Source of the DNA: Hoplostethus atlanticus
Taxonomy: Eukaryota > Chordata > Actinopteri > Trachichthyiformes > Trachichthyidae
Reading direction: 5' to 3'
Assembly (NCBI GenBank): GCA_034670405.1
Contig: JAXDDX010000018.1
Span: 4,681,501-4,745,500, forward strand
DNA: 64,000 bases
Made by a program: the position numbers and the translations under genes. Below the pieces are notes generated by a model. The model worked only from the letters and a program-made list of their open reading frames with translations. It did no database searches and was not told where the DNA came from. Below are positions 40,664-51,131 of the stretch, piece by piece (position 1 is the stretch's first letter; each line of letters opens with the position of its first letter).

Positions 40664-43600
40664 GCGTGTGCGCGTGTGCATGTGTCAGATCTCGGTTTGC
40701 TGATTTCCAACACAACTGCCAGCCCTCCCCTCTATCTCCCTCTGGCTGTATGCGAGAGAGCAGAGCCATGTGCCTGAAGGCCTATGCCGGGCTCATTGGT
40801 GAGTTGGACAGAAAGAATTTAAAGGGTTGGAAGGCGTTGAAAGAAGGAATAGCTCAAGTAAAAAATATTGGACAGACATAGTTAAAGAAAGCACTGGTTA
40901 TAGGTAGTCATCAATAGGTGTCTTAAGCGATATTTCACTTTGGTGTAAAATTTTCATTTTCAGTGCAAATATTTCTACAGGTATATAAATGGTCAACTGC
41001 CAAAATGTACTGCTCTGAAGATCTGTAGTGTGCATCACTTTTGATGTGTGTAACAAACACATCCAGGTAATATTATTTCATTATCCGAATCATTCTCTCT
41101 ACTTAAAGTATAAAGAGAATTGAACCTATTACCTATTTACCTATTATCAGTATTGAAAGCTGAGGGACAAATCCTGAATGGTGACACCGGTTCCCCAGGA
41201 CAACTAATATTGTAGGTTGACTGCGCCAGAGCTCCTATGGAGGTGTGCGTGCTGAAAAGTGAAAATCTTCTGCCAAAGGGAGATATTGCTTCTAAAAGTT
41301 CTCAACTCAGATGTAAAGCGGTGCGGCTGTGATATCACTATGATCTTTGTGTTTTCTTTCTCCACCAGGAACCATCATGACTCCCAACTATGTGAGCAAC
41401 AGCAGTATGGAGGTGTCCCAGTGGTGCACTTGTGAAGGCAGTGGGAACGAGTTGCAGGGCTGTCAGCGCCTCCTGAACATGTTTCGCAACAATATCTGTC
41501 TGCGTGAGTAAAGCCAGTGTTGTGTGGATTACTGCAAAAAATATATATACTGTGTATTCTGGGCTGATTGATCTGGGCAGTTTGTCCGTGACAAAACACA
41601 AAAAGGTACTTATTGCTGAAAATTTAAAATCACAAATTACTGGCCAATAATTTGTGAATTTCTTCTGAATCAATGAGTTGTATATTTCTGTTTCTGAATG
41701 TTTATTTATGTCTATGACAGTAGCTAATCTCTAAAAATCTCTATATAATGTAGATGGTTTAAGTAATAATGTAAGGCTCCACTTTAAACGTAAATGGAAA
41801 AATGAGCTGCACTGTTCTCTATTGTTAAAGGTGACCTTTCAATAGCACGTGACAAGACTGTGATTGGCAAATAGCAGCATGCAGGCTATATCTCACCCCA
41901 GGACTCTTTAAAGGTGCTATGTGTAGCATTTTAACATCAATAAATCATTTCCACGTTCATTTTGAGACATTAAAATGAATGAAACTGTCGCCAAGAAGAT
42001 TGGCAGCCTTCACCAGCCTCTACACTGCACTTTATATTGTGTGCCACCGGGCCAGATTTGACCGGAGATCTGATGTATTGCTTTATGGCACAAAACAGTA
42101 ATAGCTCCACTGTTCTTCCAGCACAAATGGAGCTAAAGCTTTCAGAGTTTTCTGCAATGGCAGGAAATGAAACATGTGAAAGCCCTATGGGAAACTCACT
42201 TCCAGCATTGTCATTATCTTCAGTAAGAGAAAACCTTTGGCCAAAGATCAAAGATCCTCTTTGCAACAAGAAGCAATGGAGTTTATGGGAAATATTGTCT
42301 TCATTTTGAGAAACATTAGCACTAACAATACCACTGGCATGAGATAGAGACTACCAACTATTTTGACCACAGTCTCTAATTATACTAAGGTATCACAATT
42401 AATTTAACAATGATATATTGATTTTTAAACATGTAGCACCTTTAAATCTTATCATTTAGGTAAAGCTAGTCACATCCATCTCAGATGAAGATTTTCCAAA
42501 GCGTAAGCTTCCCTAATTGCAAGAGGAAGTTGATTCCAAAGATAAGGATAAGGTCGGAAAACACTCTGCTGCCTGGTCATTTCTTCTTGGTTCCCGGGAC
42601 AGTAAGGTAACCATCGTCCAACCAGGCAAACACAAACCAATAATACTGTAGTTGGATGGATGGCTTTTGGCTAATGTTAACTAAGCTAGTATCATGGATA
42701 AATTGGAGCATTAGTTAACTTGATGTTACCTCCACATTCCTGTTGCAGGTTTGATGCAGATGCAGTTCACATTTGGCCAGTTTCTGATGCAGTGCATATG
42801 GAGAAAGTTTGAACTCTCTAATTGATGCGATTTAGTGAAGTAAAATACTTCTGTCCAAACATAGTCAAGTAGAAGTAAAAATTCCTTTACAGTACACAAA
42901 AAACGACCTGGTAACAGTAACGAGATGAAATGTAATTCGTTGCTCCCACCCTTGCTAACCAGAGTATCTGTCTAAGGGGCAGCATGCTCAGTGTCAACAG
43001 ACTCATGTCAGCCATGGAAGGTATATTACATAGTCATGCACATTTTTTCACTGTTGGTAACTCTCGCTGTGGTCCTGAAAATGACTGATGATTTTTGATG
43101 GTGCCGCAAGGATGAATAATGATGTGAACTTAATGACGATGGTTTCCTGCTGTTTCGTTTCAGGCAATGCCATCAGCTCCATGGGGAGCTCCACAGCCCC
43201 GGTGGAAAACACACCCATGCCAGCCTCTCAGCCCTCCCCACGGGTGTACCAGGAGACGGTCCACGTCAGTGTTAACACTCTCCCAGACTTCAACAGTGTA
43301 AGAAACACTCTTCATTTTCTCGCCATATCGCTGTTGATGATTGAAAACCAATGTTGATGACCATGCATTTTTGAGTTCATCTAATCGGTGTTGAAAGGTT
43401 TCAAAAACTCAAGGGTTGTAGGATTCTCTCAACCCACAGAGGAGCACGCAGAGGACCATGCAAAAAGTTAAAATGTGAAAATCACCAAAATTCGGAGTTA
43501 TTGCAGGTTTTCACCCGGCAGCGACGATATGCTGTTGTCAGACGAATGTTGCAAACTGGATTAAGACTTGACTGGCTGCAAATATATGTTGGATGTCTCC

Positions 43601-45433
43601 ACTAACTGTAGCACATCAGTTGTACCCTTTGACTCATTCACCGTGCTGTGTCCTGGTATGAGCAACCACGTAATGCCTGGCCTGATAGACACTCCTCACA
43701 CATCTGACTCAACACACACACACGGTCAACCATGTTACTGTGGCAGTGAATAGGAACCCAGCATCTCCCTATGTAACCCCAGTCATTCTCTCACCCTTGC
43801 TCTCCCCCTCCCTCCTGTATCCCTGCGTCTCATTGTGGGTGAGGATTAGCCGTAGGTGTTTGCAGCACAAGAATCAACCCTCTTCTGTTAGTATTCATTT
43901 ATGCACACCCATCTGCCCTGTATTCCCCATTTCCCACAATCCTAATCCTCCTCCTTCTGTATCTCCTCTTCCCATATCCAATCCTACAATACTTTACAGC
44001 ATCCAAACCCTCCCACTGGTAAGCTGCGTTCTGCATAGTTCATATCCAGACATCACTTTAAAATGTATTTAAGGATTCCCTCGTTATTATACATCACTGT
44101 GAAAAAAGTTGGGATGACGCATTCTACTGCCAGAAATAAAGTGACACATAGTGATTTTGTGCCGGTAATTTGTGGAATTTCTTTGCTCGTTAATGCCTAA
44201 TGCCAAAGGGTGGCTACTTTGAAAAATCTAAAATATAAGATAGTTTTCATTTAGTTTTCATTTTTTTGGTCACTGCGTAATTATTTCATAGTTTTTATGA
44301 CTTTACTTTTTTTCTAAAATGTGGAAAATAGTAAAAATAAAGAAAAACCCTTCTATGGGTAGGCATGTCCAAACCTTTGACTGGTAGTGTATATAAGGAA
44401 TGTCTGTAAGGCACCCTCTTGCTGCACTGACACTGACGTTACCATCTCTTCATGATATAGATACACTAGTAGGCTTCCAGCTGTGCCTTATTTGGTCTCA
44501 CAGACCACATGGGGAGACATATGGAAAGAGCTCACAGGAGCTAGAGAACATATAGCGCTGGATGTTACCATAATTCACTTTACAACCATATGAAGATTTA
44601 AAGAAAATGCAACACAGGTTACCTTTAAGTGTATCTTGTTCTCACTATGTACACCAGGGAGACACTCTACCCCAAAGCAGCATTCTCATTCATGTTATTC
44701 CTGTGATCTCGGACAGCACAGACAATATTTATGACCAGTGCTATAATTCATAAAACAAAAGGAAAGCCTTGAATTTGAGATGTGATCAAAAGATACTCAG
44801 GGCCGTTTAATTAACAATGCATGGGAGTCTTACTTTGTGAACTGTTAAAATTACATGAACTTTACTTGGTGAACATTTTTGAGTTTTTACACCCAAATGT
44901 GCTTTTCATTTGCCTGGTTGTGCTAAAATTTCTGAAACAGAAAATGTACCCACATCTCCGAAAACTCACACTTGATAATGTCACTCCCATTATAGTTGGA
45001 TAGGACATGTACCACCCACTTTTTAAAATAACATTTCGTCCCCCTCACTTTTAATGGAATTAGAAAACTGAAAAAGGGAAAAGAGCTAGGATGACCAGAC
45101 GGATATACCATGTCAGTCACAGTCAGTTTTAAATTCTGTTTTAGGGTACGCTTTCACTATAAGTCTACATTTCGACCTTACCGCCACATTTCAATACTTC
45201 AGTACTATAAATCATTTCCCCCTCCTTTTCAGATGGAGGACAGTGAGGAAGAGGAGAAAGAAGAGGAAGAAAGACAGGAATTCAACGTTATCCCACCATA
45301 TTCTGAAAAGGACGCTAACATGGAATCAGAGGCTAGAGGGACTCAGCAGGGGGTAGCAAGCCGAGCAGTGCCCATGCTACCACTACTGCTGTTGCACACT
45401 CTTACCCTGGGCTGGGAGTGGTGGTGCTACTGA
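29411..45433 (+). CDS. gfra3: GDNF family receptor alpha, complete gene of 8 coding exons (gfra3-like)
   Basis: A cell-surface co-receptor that binds a GDNF-family ligand (artemin for GFRA3 in mammals) and presents it to the RET kinase. Exons are 29411-29465, 38348-38614, 38784-38876, 38973-39342, 40689-40798, 41369-41503, 43164-43297 and 45233-45433; phases fit and give 454 aa. Residues 1-25 look like a signal peptide. Cysteine-rich domain 1 begins at C29, domain 2 at C150 and domain 3 spans about C248-C342. The [15 protein letters not shown] segment (RRR 222-224) is the family's ligand-binding region. An N-glycosylation site is at N309. The C-terminus is hydrophobic, as in GPI-anchored members. 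Features that favour gfra3 over gfra1/2/4 are [25 protein letters not shown] and MTPNYVSN. The protein is longer than human GFRA3 (400 aa) because of the last two exons. Intron 1 is 8.9 kb. Confidence 0.87.
31380..31462. repeat. short inverted repeat, MITE-like
   Basis: CCAGGTCCAGATTTAGGCT on the left is imperfectly matched by the inverse of GGTCTAAATCTAGTCTGG on the right. Such small fold-back elements are common in fish introns. The family is not identified. Confidence 0.5.
34921..34991. repeat. (TG)n microsatellite in gfra3 intron 1
   Basis: About 70 bp of TG repeats with early TACA/TACG interruptions. Confidence 0.95.
35880..36096 (+). mobile_element. tRNA-derived SINE fragment
   Basis: Has a perfect RNA polymerase III B-box (GGTTCGATCCC, 35915-35925) in a tRNA-like setting (GGGTCGTTGGTTCGATCCCC). 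The SINE body motif AGTGCCCTTGAGCAA follows, and the end TGTGACAATTAAAGTTC is a LINE-like tail. The A-box region is damaged by a pyrimidine-rich replacement near 35875-35890, so it is probably not transcribed. Confidence 0.75.
37236..37300. repeat. (TG)n/(CGTG)n microsatellite in gfra3 intron 1
   Basis: A TG array grading into CGTGTG and then CGTG units. Confidence 0.95.
38348..38614 (+). CDS. gfra3: gfra3 exon 2 (cysteine-rich domain 1)
   Basis: Residues 19-107, including [20 protein letters not shown] and [11 protein letters not shown], with cysteines C29 to about C100. In GFRA1 the first domain is less important for ligand binding than domain 2. The acceptor is CCATCCAG and the donor GTGGGA, the weaker kind of donor. 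Confidence 0.9.
38643..38720. repeat. (TG)n array filling half of gfra3 intron 2
   Basis: A TG/CGTG repeat of about 78 bp inside a 169-bp intron, starting 28 bp after the exon 2 donor. Confidence 0.95.
38784..38876 (+). CDS. gfra3: gfra3 exon 3 (linker between domains 1 and 2)
   Basis: 93 bp encoding [20 protein letters not shown] and MSRMASIMA. The SPYE motif is shared by the whole family, and the Y-E-x-SPYE form is most like GFRA3. The acceptor is TTTCAG and the donor GTACGA. It is symmetric (phase 1-1), so skipping would keep the frame. Confidence 0.88.
38973..39342 (+). CDS. gfra3: gfra3 exon 4 (cysteine-rich domain 2)
   Basis: Residues 139-261 plus part of R262. It contains [40 protein letters not shown] and [16 protein letters not shown]. 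This is the domain that contacts the GDNF-family ligand in solved family structures. The acceptor is CCCCCAG and the donor GTGAGC. Confidence 0.92.
39343..40688 (+). other. gfra3 intron 4
   Basis: 1.35 kb, AT-rich, with no further exon seen. It ends in the (TG)n tract at 40631-40685, directly before exon 5. Confidence 0.85.
40631..40685. repeat. (TG)n/(CG TG)n tract abutting the exon 5 splice acceptor
   Basis: TG repeats grading into GCGTGTG units end three bases before the exon 5 acceptor CAG (40686-40688). No normal pyrimidine tract remains in the last 50 bp. Confidence 0.95.
40689..40798 (+). CDS. gfra3: gfra3 exon 5 (domain 3, first part)
   Basis: Encodes residues 263-298, [20 protein letters not shown] to AYAGLIG, in frame with exon 4 (DELC-RSRFADF). 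The SRxxDF motif is conserved in all GFRA members. The donor is GTGAGT. At 110 bp, skipping it would shift the frame. Confidence 0.9.
40799..41368 (+). other. gfra3 intron 5
   Basis: 570 bp, no features recognised. Confidence 0.85.
41369..41503 (+). CDS. gfra3: gfra3 exon 6 (domain 3, second part)
   Basis: Encodes [20 protein letters not shown] through FRNNICL (residues 299-343), with glycosylation sequon N309-S-S. The MTPN(Y/F)VSN form is most like GFRA3. The acceptor is TCCACCAG and the donor GTGAGT. It is symmetric (phase 1-1). Confidence 0.9.
41908..42445. mobile_element. TTAA-flanked MITE in gfra3 intron 6
   Basis: About 538 bp bounded by inverted ends: AGGTGCTATGTGTAGC on the left and the inverse GCTACATG..AGGTGC form on the right. 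Each is flanked by TTAA (41908-41911 and 42442-42445). Inside is no transposase. TTAA target sites fit piggyBac- or Kolobok-type elements; the class is inferred only from this. A related partial copy lies at 18893-19030. Confidence 0.75.
42446..43163 (+). other. gfra3 intron 6, right part
   Basis: No coding sequence recognised before the exon 7 acceptor at 43161-43163. Confidence 0.8.
43164..43297 (+). CDS. gfra3: gfra3 exon 7 (stalk region)
   Basis: Residues 344-388, starting [10 protein letters not shown], which with the preceding CL forms the family motif CLRNAI. It continues into a Pro/Ser/Thr-rich stalk ending VNTLPDFNS. The acceptor is TTTCAG and the donor GTAAGA. The phase changes from 1 to 0 here. 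Confidence 0.87.
43298..45232 (+). other. gfra3 intron 7
   Basis: 1.9 kb, no extra exon recognised. It holds a Tc1-like transposon end at 44205-44391. Pyrimidine-rich sequence at 43770-44030 gives a spurious Pro/Ser-rich frame. Confidence 0.8.
44205..44391 (+). mobile_element. Tc1/mariner 3' end remnant
   Basis: GGCTACTTTGAAAAATCTAA at the left and AATAAAGAAAAACCCTTCTA, then GTCCAAACCTTTGACTGGTA at the right, match the 3' non-coding end of a Tc1-like transposon common in fish. No transposase coding part remains. Confidence 0.8.
45233..45433 (+). CDS. gfra3: gfra3 exon 8 (acidic segment and GPI-type signal)
   Basis: Residues 389-454 and TGA (45431-45433). It starts with an acidic run [14 protein letters not shown], then a hydrophilic stretch, then [20 protein letters not shown] at the C-terminus. 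A hydrophobic C-terminus preceded by small residues (GVASRA) fits a GPI-attachment signal, as in the other family members. The last exon is the least conserved in this family, so its assignment rests on the acceptor (CCTTTTCAG), phase and hydrophobic end. Confidence 0.78.
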   Translation: MEDSEEEEKEEEERQEFNVIPPYSEKDANMESEARGTQQGVASRAVPMLPLLLLHTLTLGWEWWCY

Positions 45434-46792
45434 GGTCTTCATCCCGTACTCCGCTCTCGCTCTACACTCGCTACCACATTCACCTCCATCGCAGCGCTCA
45501 GAATGAACCACAGAGGACACTTGCGAGGAAGAAATGGAAATGGCCCTGCTTAACTATGGCTCATTTCTTTTTCTTTCTTTTCATTTCACCATAGTACCTT
45601 TTTAGCCCGTCTTTACTTCATGTTTGTCTCTCTTCTTTCTGCCTTCTCGGGAGGTACAGTATATTAGTCGTCCTATCTGTCATGTCTTTTCTCGAGTCTC
45701 CTCTCACACATAGAGAAGGAACCAAACAACTTCAGCATATACATGAATGCATGGGTGAATCGTGATCGTGCTGTCTGGGTGAATAGTCTATGTAGGGCCT
45801 GCCTCACACTCAAACTACATCCCTTTCAAAAAGAAGCACACTGCCCAAGGCCACATTCACGATGTATGCTCCCAGTAACCAGTGATCTCCACTGCAGCCA
45901 TGCCTGAATTAGGCTTTTGATTTCTATTTCATGACTCAAGTCACATCCTTTTCTCTGTTGCCCCTCTTGGCTGTTTTTCTCCTTCCTTCATATTACGGTT
46001 GAATAAGATAATCCACTTTACAACAAGCCAATATGAAGTTGCACTGCACTTAAATCTATTATTGTGCCATTTTAAAAAAACACAATTTTCTATGGAATAT
46101 TACCAGTTGCAAAGTAGTAAAAGATGAATCAGTGTGTTGTCACATTATGTTTGAGACATCTGTGATGCTACTTTTTCAACCTTTGGTTCTTCCCCACACA
46201 CCACTGTTATTACGTGATATTCCTAGCCTGGTGAGTGGCAGAGAATTCAACCACAGGCACAAGTAATGAGATCAAATTCTATTGTGGAAATGACGAACAA
46301 GGAAAAACAGCATGAGCAATAATAGCAGAATTCAAATGGCCCAGCTTGCAGGGAAAGTCTGGAGTTGGGCTCAGGGGACGAAATAGCCAATTTACTGCTG
46401 TCCGACCTTCTCGCTTTTATCCTTAGGAGATGTGGTTTTAGTGCTCCTTCCCCCTCATGTATATGTCGTGAGAGAGATGCAGAGATAGCATGGACAGGGG
46501 AGGCTCTGATCATTGAGCAGCACATTGAGCCATTCTCTCTGCCTGATATATCTTTTGCTGATGTTAATGATTTTTTCTCTTATGGCTCATTTTCTTGTAA
46601 AATTGCTCAGCTGCAAGGGGTGTAGGTACAGTAAAGTATAGTGAAGTTGGTAAGAGAGACAAACTCATCTAATTTGAGGATAGTGTGCAGGAAATAATCT
46701 TTCGGAGCTCTGAAAACAAACGTACAGCCCAAATCGAGTCAAACATTTACTGTCTCTTCATAGCCGGTTATATAGTCATCTTTTAAATTAAA
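45434..46792 (+). other. probable gfra3 3' UTR
   Basis: No AATAAA was found in the 1.3 kb after the stop. The first good variant signal is ATTAAA at 46787-46792, which would give a 1.35-kb 3' UTR. The stretch is pyrimidine-rich at first and has no repeats. Confidence 0.4.
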
Positions 46793-49700
46793 GATGTTTG
46801 GATGAATTGCTGTGCTAATCCTACGTATTTATTAAGCAGCCAAAATGGAATTAGTATAGTGATGTACAGTGATGACCAACTGATTGTGACCAACCAACCC
46901 TCTGTTGACTTCACCAACAATTAGGAAACATTGCAAGCAAATCATTGATTTGCATGTCAAAGGAGGAACAACGTATTCCCACCATTCAGAAAAAACACAG
47001 GTGTATGTCCTTGCCCCATCGCACATCTGTGGCCCATAGTGTATTTTTAGTGAGGTTTGAACATTTGAATGTCATTTGAGGAGGCAGTATGGCTCTATGA
47101 CAAGTGTAAGAAGCATGCATTTTCAATGCCAATTGTTTTCAATGGACCAATATGCAATGGAAATGCAAAATGGTGCATCCAACCACTTTGATGTGTCTAC
47201 TCTCAACTTGGCCCAATTTGTATCAACAGAGGACCAAAATGGCTGTCTGGAACTGCGGTGACCATTACCTACTTAAAAGCAAAATGACACCATGCAAGTT
47301 TTAACAATGTTGTTCTTGTTGAGAAGACATGGATGAGGAAAAGTTAATTAACAAGGCTCTGCAGCCTAATATATGACTGCAAGCTAAGCAGGTAATTTAG
47401 CTAGTAGTACACAATTGTTCAGATGTATGGACAGAATATGAACACTAAATAGTCCAGCTGGTCTGCTAGCTGGTCTCCAAATATCTGAAACAGACCGTAG
47501 AGCAGGCCAAGGAACAGAAAATATGATACAGCACCACCCATCTCAATAACGCAATGCAGCATCAGTGCAGCTGATGATTCAAATCTGCAACATGCAGTGT
47601 GCCATACAAGCGTCAAATTAGGAGCATCAAATGATGCGTGTCAATAATTGCACCCAGTGCGCTCAGGCCAGCTGAATGTGAGCTTTACATGTATTTTGAG
47701 GTTTGTTGATGCTTGTAAGGTTTTTAAACACTGGAGTAAAACATGGCCTATATTTTTAGATGAGTTAAGAAAGTTCCAAAAAGCTTATTCTCCATCCATA
47801 AGTCAAACTCATCAAGAACATTTAGTTGGACAAATTTTGGATTGTACCTTTAAAATCAAATTGAGTGACCATGTGACCATGTATAGGAGTATATTTCAGA
47901 TGCTAACTTTGTTTTAATGACAGACATACCAAATAATTCTGACTATTAGGTGTAATAATTGTGTGCTTTTGTGACATAGCAGAACAGTGTGCCAATTTCT
48001 TGAATGAAAATTTCAAAATAAAAGTCATATTGGCAATTGCCATATTAAACTGAAAAATTTGCCTTGGAGTTTGCCAAGAACATTTTTGTAAGGCTGTTTT
48101 CAGACGTTGACTGCTGTTTGTTATATGGACCACTCCTTTGTACTTCCCATCTTTCTCCATTCTACACACCACTTCTTTGGACGACAGGACCAAGTCTTGA
48201 TAGAACGGGTAACAGTCATTGCTGGACCCAACACAGACTGGCGAATCTAATGCCAGCTTATGTGCAAATTAGTAATCACCTTAGTTGTATTTTATAATGC
48301 ATGTTATAACGTTTTGATCCTATTTGGTGTTTTACATGTATTTGTTTCAAATATATTCTAATGGTTGGGTTAAATTAGGTTGTATTAGGCTGCAGACTAT
48401 AAATCACTGGTTTTCACTGGCATGCTGCCATCTTGGACCAATCCAGCTGAGCCACGACTCTTGTGGCTCTTGTGTTTATACATTACTTCTGATTGGCAGA
48501 GCTGATTACTTGGGACTTGCACACCCAAAATGACACTGATGTGGCAGGAACAGGCTACAGTAGAATGCCTTCAAAAACAAGTCAGTAGTAATGGAAATTG
48601 GCATCAGCCTGTGCTTCAATCACAAAAACTGCATGTTTCAGGGCTCTGGGCTGTTGTGTATTTTGAGTCCAAATTCAACCAATGACCTACTGGAAAAAGC
48701 ATTAGCTTAGCAAAATAAGTAAAGCACAAATCTAAACAGGCAAGCTAGCTTGCCAAAATTATGCTGCCATCAGATAATTGCTTTATTCAGGCTGCCATCA
48801 AATAAAAACAAAACTCGGGGCACATGGGCAAGTTTGCCCCAAAACTTTGTCTTGTTTTGTGGGCAGTTAGATTATCTTTCCAGGCAGACAGCTGAACGTA
48901 TGGCTCAACCAGTGAAATGCCATACAATGATTTTAAAGTATCCAATGAGACAGAAGGACTAAGGGCAGTATGGAGTTGTGTGTAAGGCAGATGAATTATC
49001 TGTGAAGCTGACATGATGTAAAACTATAATTTAAATGATGAAACAATCATTATTAGCAGCTTACTCACTTCACGTGGGCATCACACCTGCAGGTTTAAGG
49101 GCTTCATTTTGTAAATGTAGCTGTACACCTTCACAAGGAGTGAGAAGTGTAGGATGCTCACTATGATAATGTTTGTAATTGTATCATTGACATAGTGATG
49201 TGAACAAACTGACAGGAGCAGCGGTGAATATCTCCAAAAGGTCACCTCAGAAATCCTAGGGGGGTCCGGGTGTTTGTTTGTTGCTGAAATTGCAAACTCT
49301 GTACAGTAGCATGGATCTTTTCAAGCACTCATCTCTCACAATTTTGGCAGTTTTTTCATCTGAAGGATGAACCCACTGAATTAGAGAAGGAAGCAAGTGT
49401 GTTATGATTTTTTACTGTCTATGCCACATACACATACACACTTTGTTGAAAGTGCAAATGAGTTTGCTGTGCGTGAAGCACATTGTCAATGTTATCATCC
49501 TGTTACAACCTGTGCTCAATAAATGCAATCAAAAAAATAATGTGCCGATGTACACTGTTATAATGTTATGGCAGAATTATTGGCCGTGTTTTAAATATCT
49601 TTGGTTTGAGGACCTTCCAGCAGATGCTGAACCATTACGTTTCAGTGCAGGCAATTAAAAGACCAGGTTTCACTCTAACATTCAGAGGACACACCTTTTT

Positions 49701-50962
49701 CTGTCATGCAGTATAATACTTACACTTAATGCATGGAGTCTTTTGAGATTAGGCAAATGCATTGGCGCAAACAAAAATATACAAAATGGTGGAAAAGAGT
49801 CTGCATCAGAATCTATTTATGATAGCAGCTTAGATAACATTAGCCAAAAAGCCATCCACCAAACTACATTATTATTGGTTTGTGTCTACTGTCTTGCTAC
49901 ACCTATGAACACAAACCAATGTAGCGCTTTTGGCAATGCGCAGTGCTCAGGGGAATCACGGTCTGCGCTCGTTAGGCCTCCAGAGCCCTGCACCATGTAA
50001 ATACAGCGTGCGCTCGCTCGTACACCAGGCAGTACAGTAGACGTCTCACCAGCAGACCAGCATTTCATTTTTTTATTCATTCACTTCTTGGGTTTGTCTA
50101 AATAGATAAACTTCCAAATTTGAATGAAACCTGTTTCCCCCCCGCCCTTGCCTTTTGCTGCTGGCCACAATCCGCCCTGTCACAAATAGCTCGCTCTGAT
50201 CACGTGCACTGTGCATGCTTCCCCACTGTGAGAGTGAAACCTCCAACTTTCTCGGCAGACTGAGCAGAGCAGCATTAAATTTGAGGAAAGTCAGTGAGAA
50301 TAAGCATGTTATATAACCCAGCATGTTTGTTGACATGAAGTCCTACTTGGGGTAAAGAAAATCAAGTGCATGAAGGCTTTGTCGATTTGGTCAATTTGGG
50401 TGGTCAGCAAGCTAGGTAATGATAATAATGACTGAAGTTAAGATTATGAGCATCCTCATTGACAAAGAATACTTTTTCTGTTGCTGTCTTAGACATTTTA
50501 GGTCTATAAACTGTAGAGCCATGTCTGCCACAATTAGTCCACTGCAAAATTAATCAACTGCAAAACTACAATGGCTACAGTACTGGCATATTTTCCATTG
50601 AAGTTAAGTTACATGATAATGCAGATATAATGTGAGTGACAAGCATTTGCACATTCTTTCAATTATTTTTGTTTAATCTTTAACTTTGTTTGAAGGTTGC
50701 AGTGCGCTACATCCACATACCAGGAAGAAGCTCTGTGATTTTCTAACTGGCTAATTCAACGCTCTTAGTTCCAACAACACTGTGCTATCACAGCACTTTG
50801 GTGTTAACAGGTGGGGTTTTTCAACGTCAAGTCAAGTTTCACTCACTCCAATCATGCAGAACGCCCCACCTCCCAACCCCTCCACCCAAGCACCGCGCAT
50901 TTGTTCAATATGGGGGATGGGCAGGTTGTTTTGTTTTTTTCATCACTTTTTTATCACTACTT
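46793..50962. other. intergenic, no recognised gene
   Basis: AT-rich with only short unsupported frames. A small GC-rich patch with several CpGs (about 49920-50040) stands out but shows no exon. Confidence 0.55.
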
Positions 50963-51131
50963 CAGGTTAGGACAACCATGTGCCCTGGAGGGCCGAGTGT
51001 GTGCAGGTTTTCATTCCAATAAAACACTAGACCAGATGATTTCACTGATTAGTTCCCCCTCTCTGGCTAAAGGCAGGGAATAAAAACCTGCATACTCTTG
51101 GCCCTCCATGGCACATGGTTGTCCATACCTG
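50963..51131. mobile_element. palindromic hAT-like MITE
   Basis: About 169 bp with terminal inverted repeats of roughly 50 bp: CAGGTTAGGACAACCATG on the left and the inverse of CATGGTTGTCCATACCTG on the right. The inner arms also pair (GGAGGGCC..GTGCAGGTTTT against its inverse). The CAGG start and GGAGGGCC block match a very common fish MITE of presumed hAT type. No clear 8-bp target duplication is visible. Confidence 0.8.

Noticed and set aside
43740-44072. Pro/Ser-rich frame inside gfra3 intron 7
   Set aside because: It reflects pyrimidine-rich DNA. Exons 7 and 8 join in phase without it.
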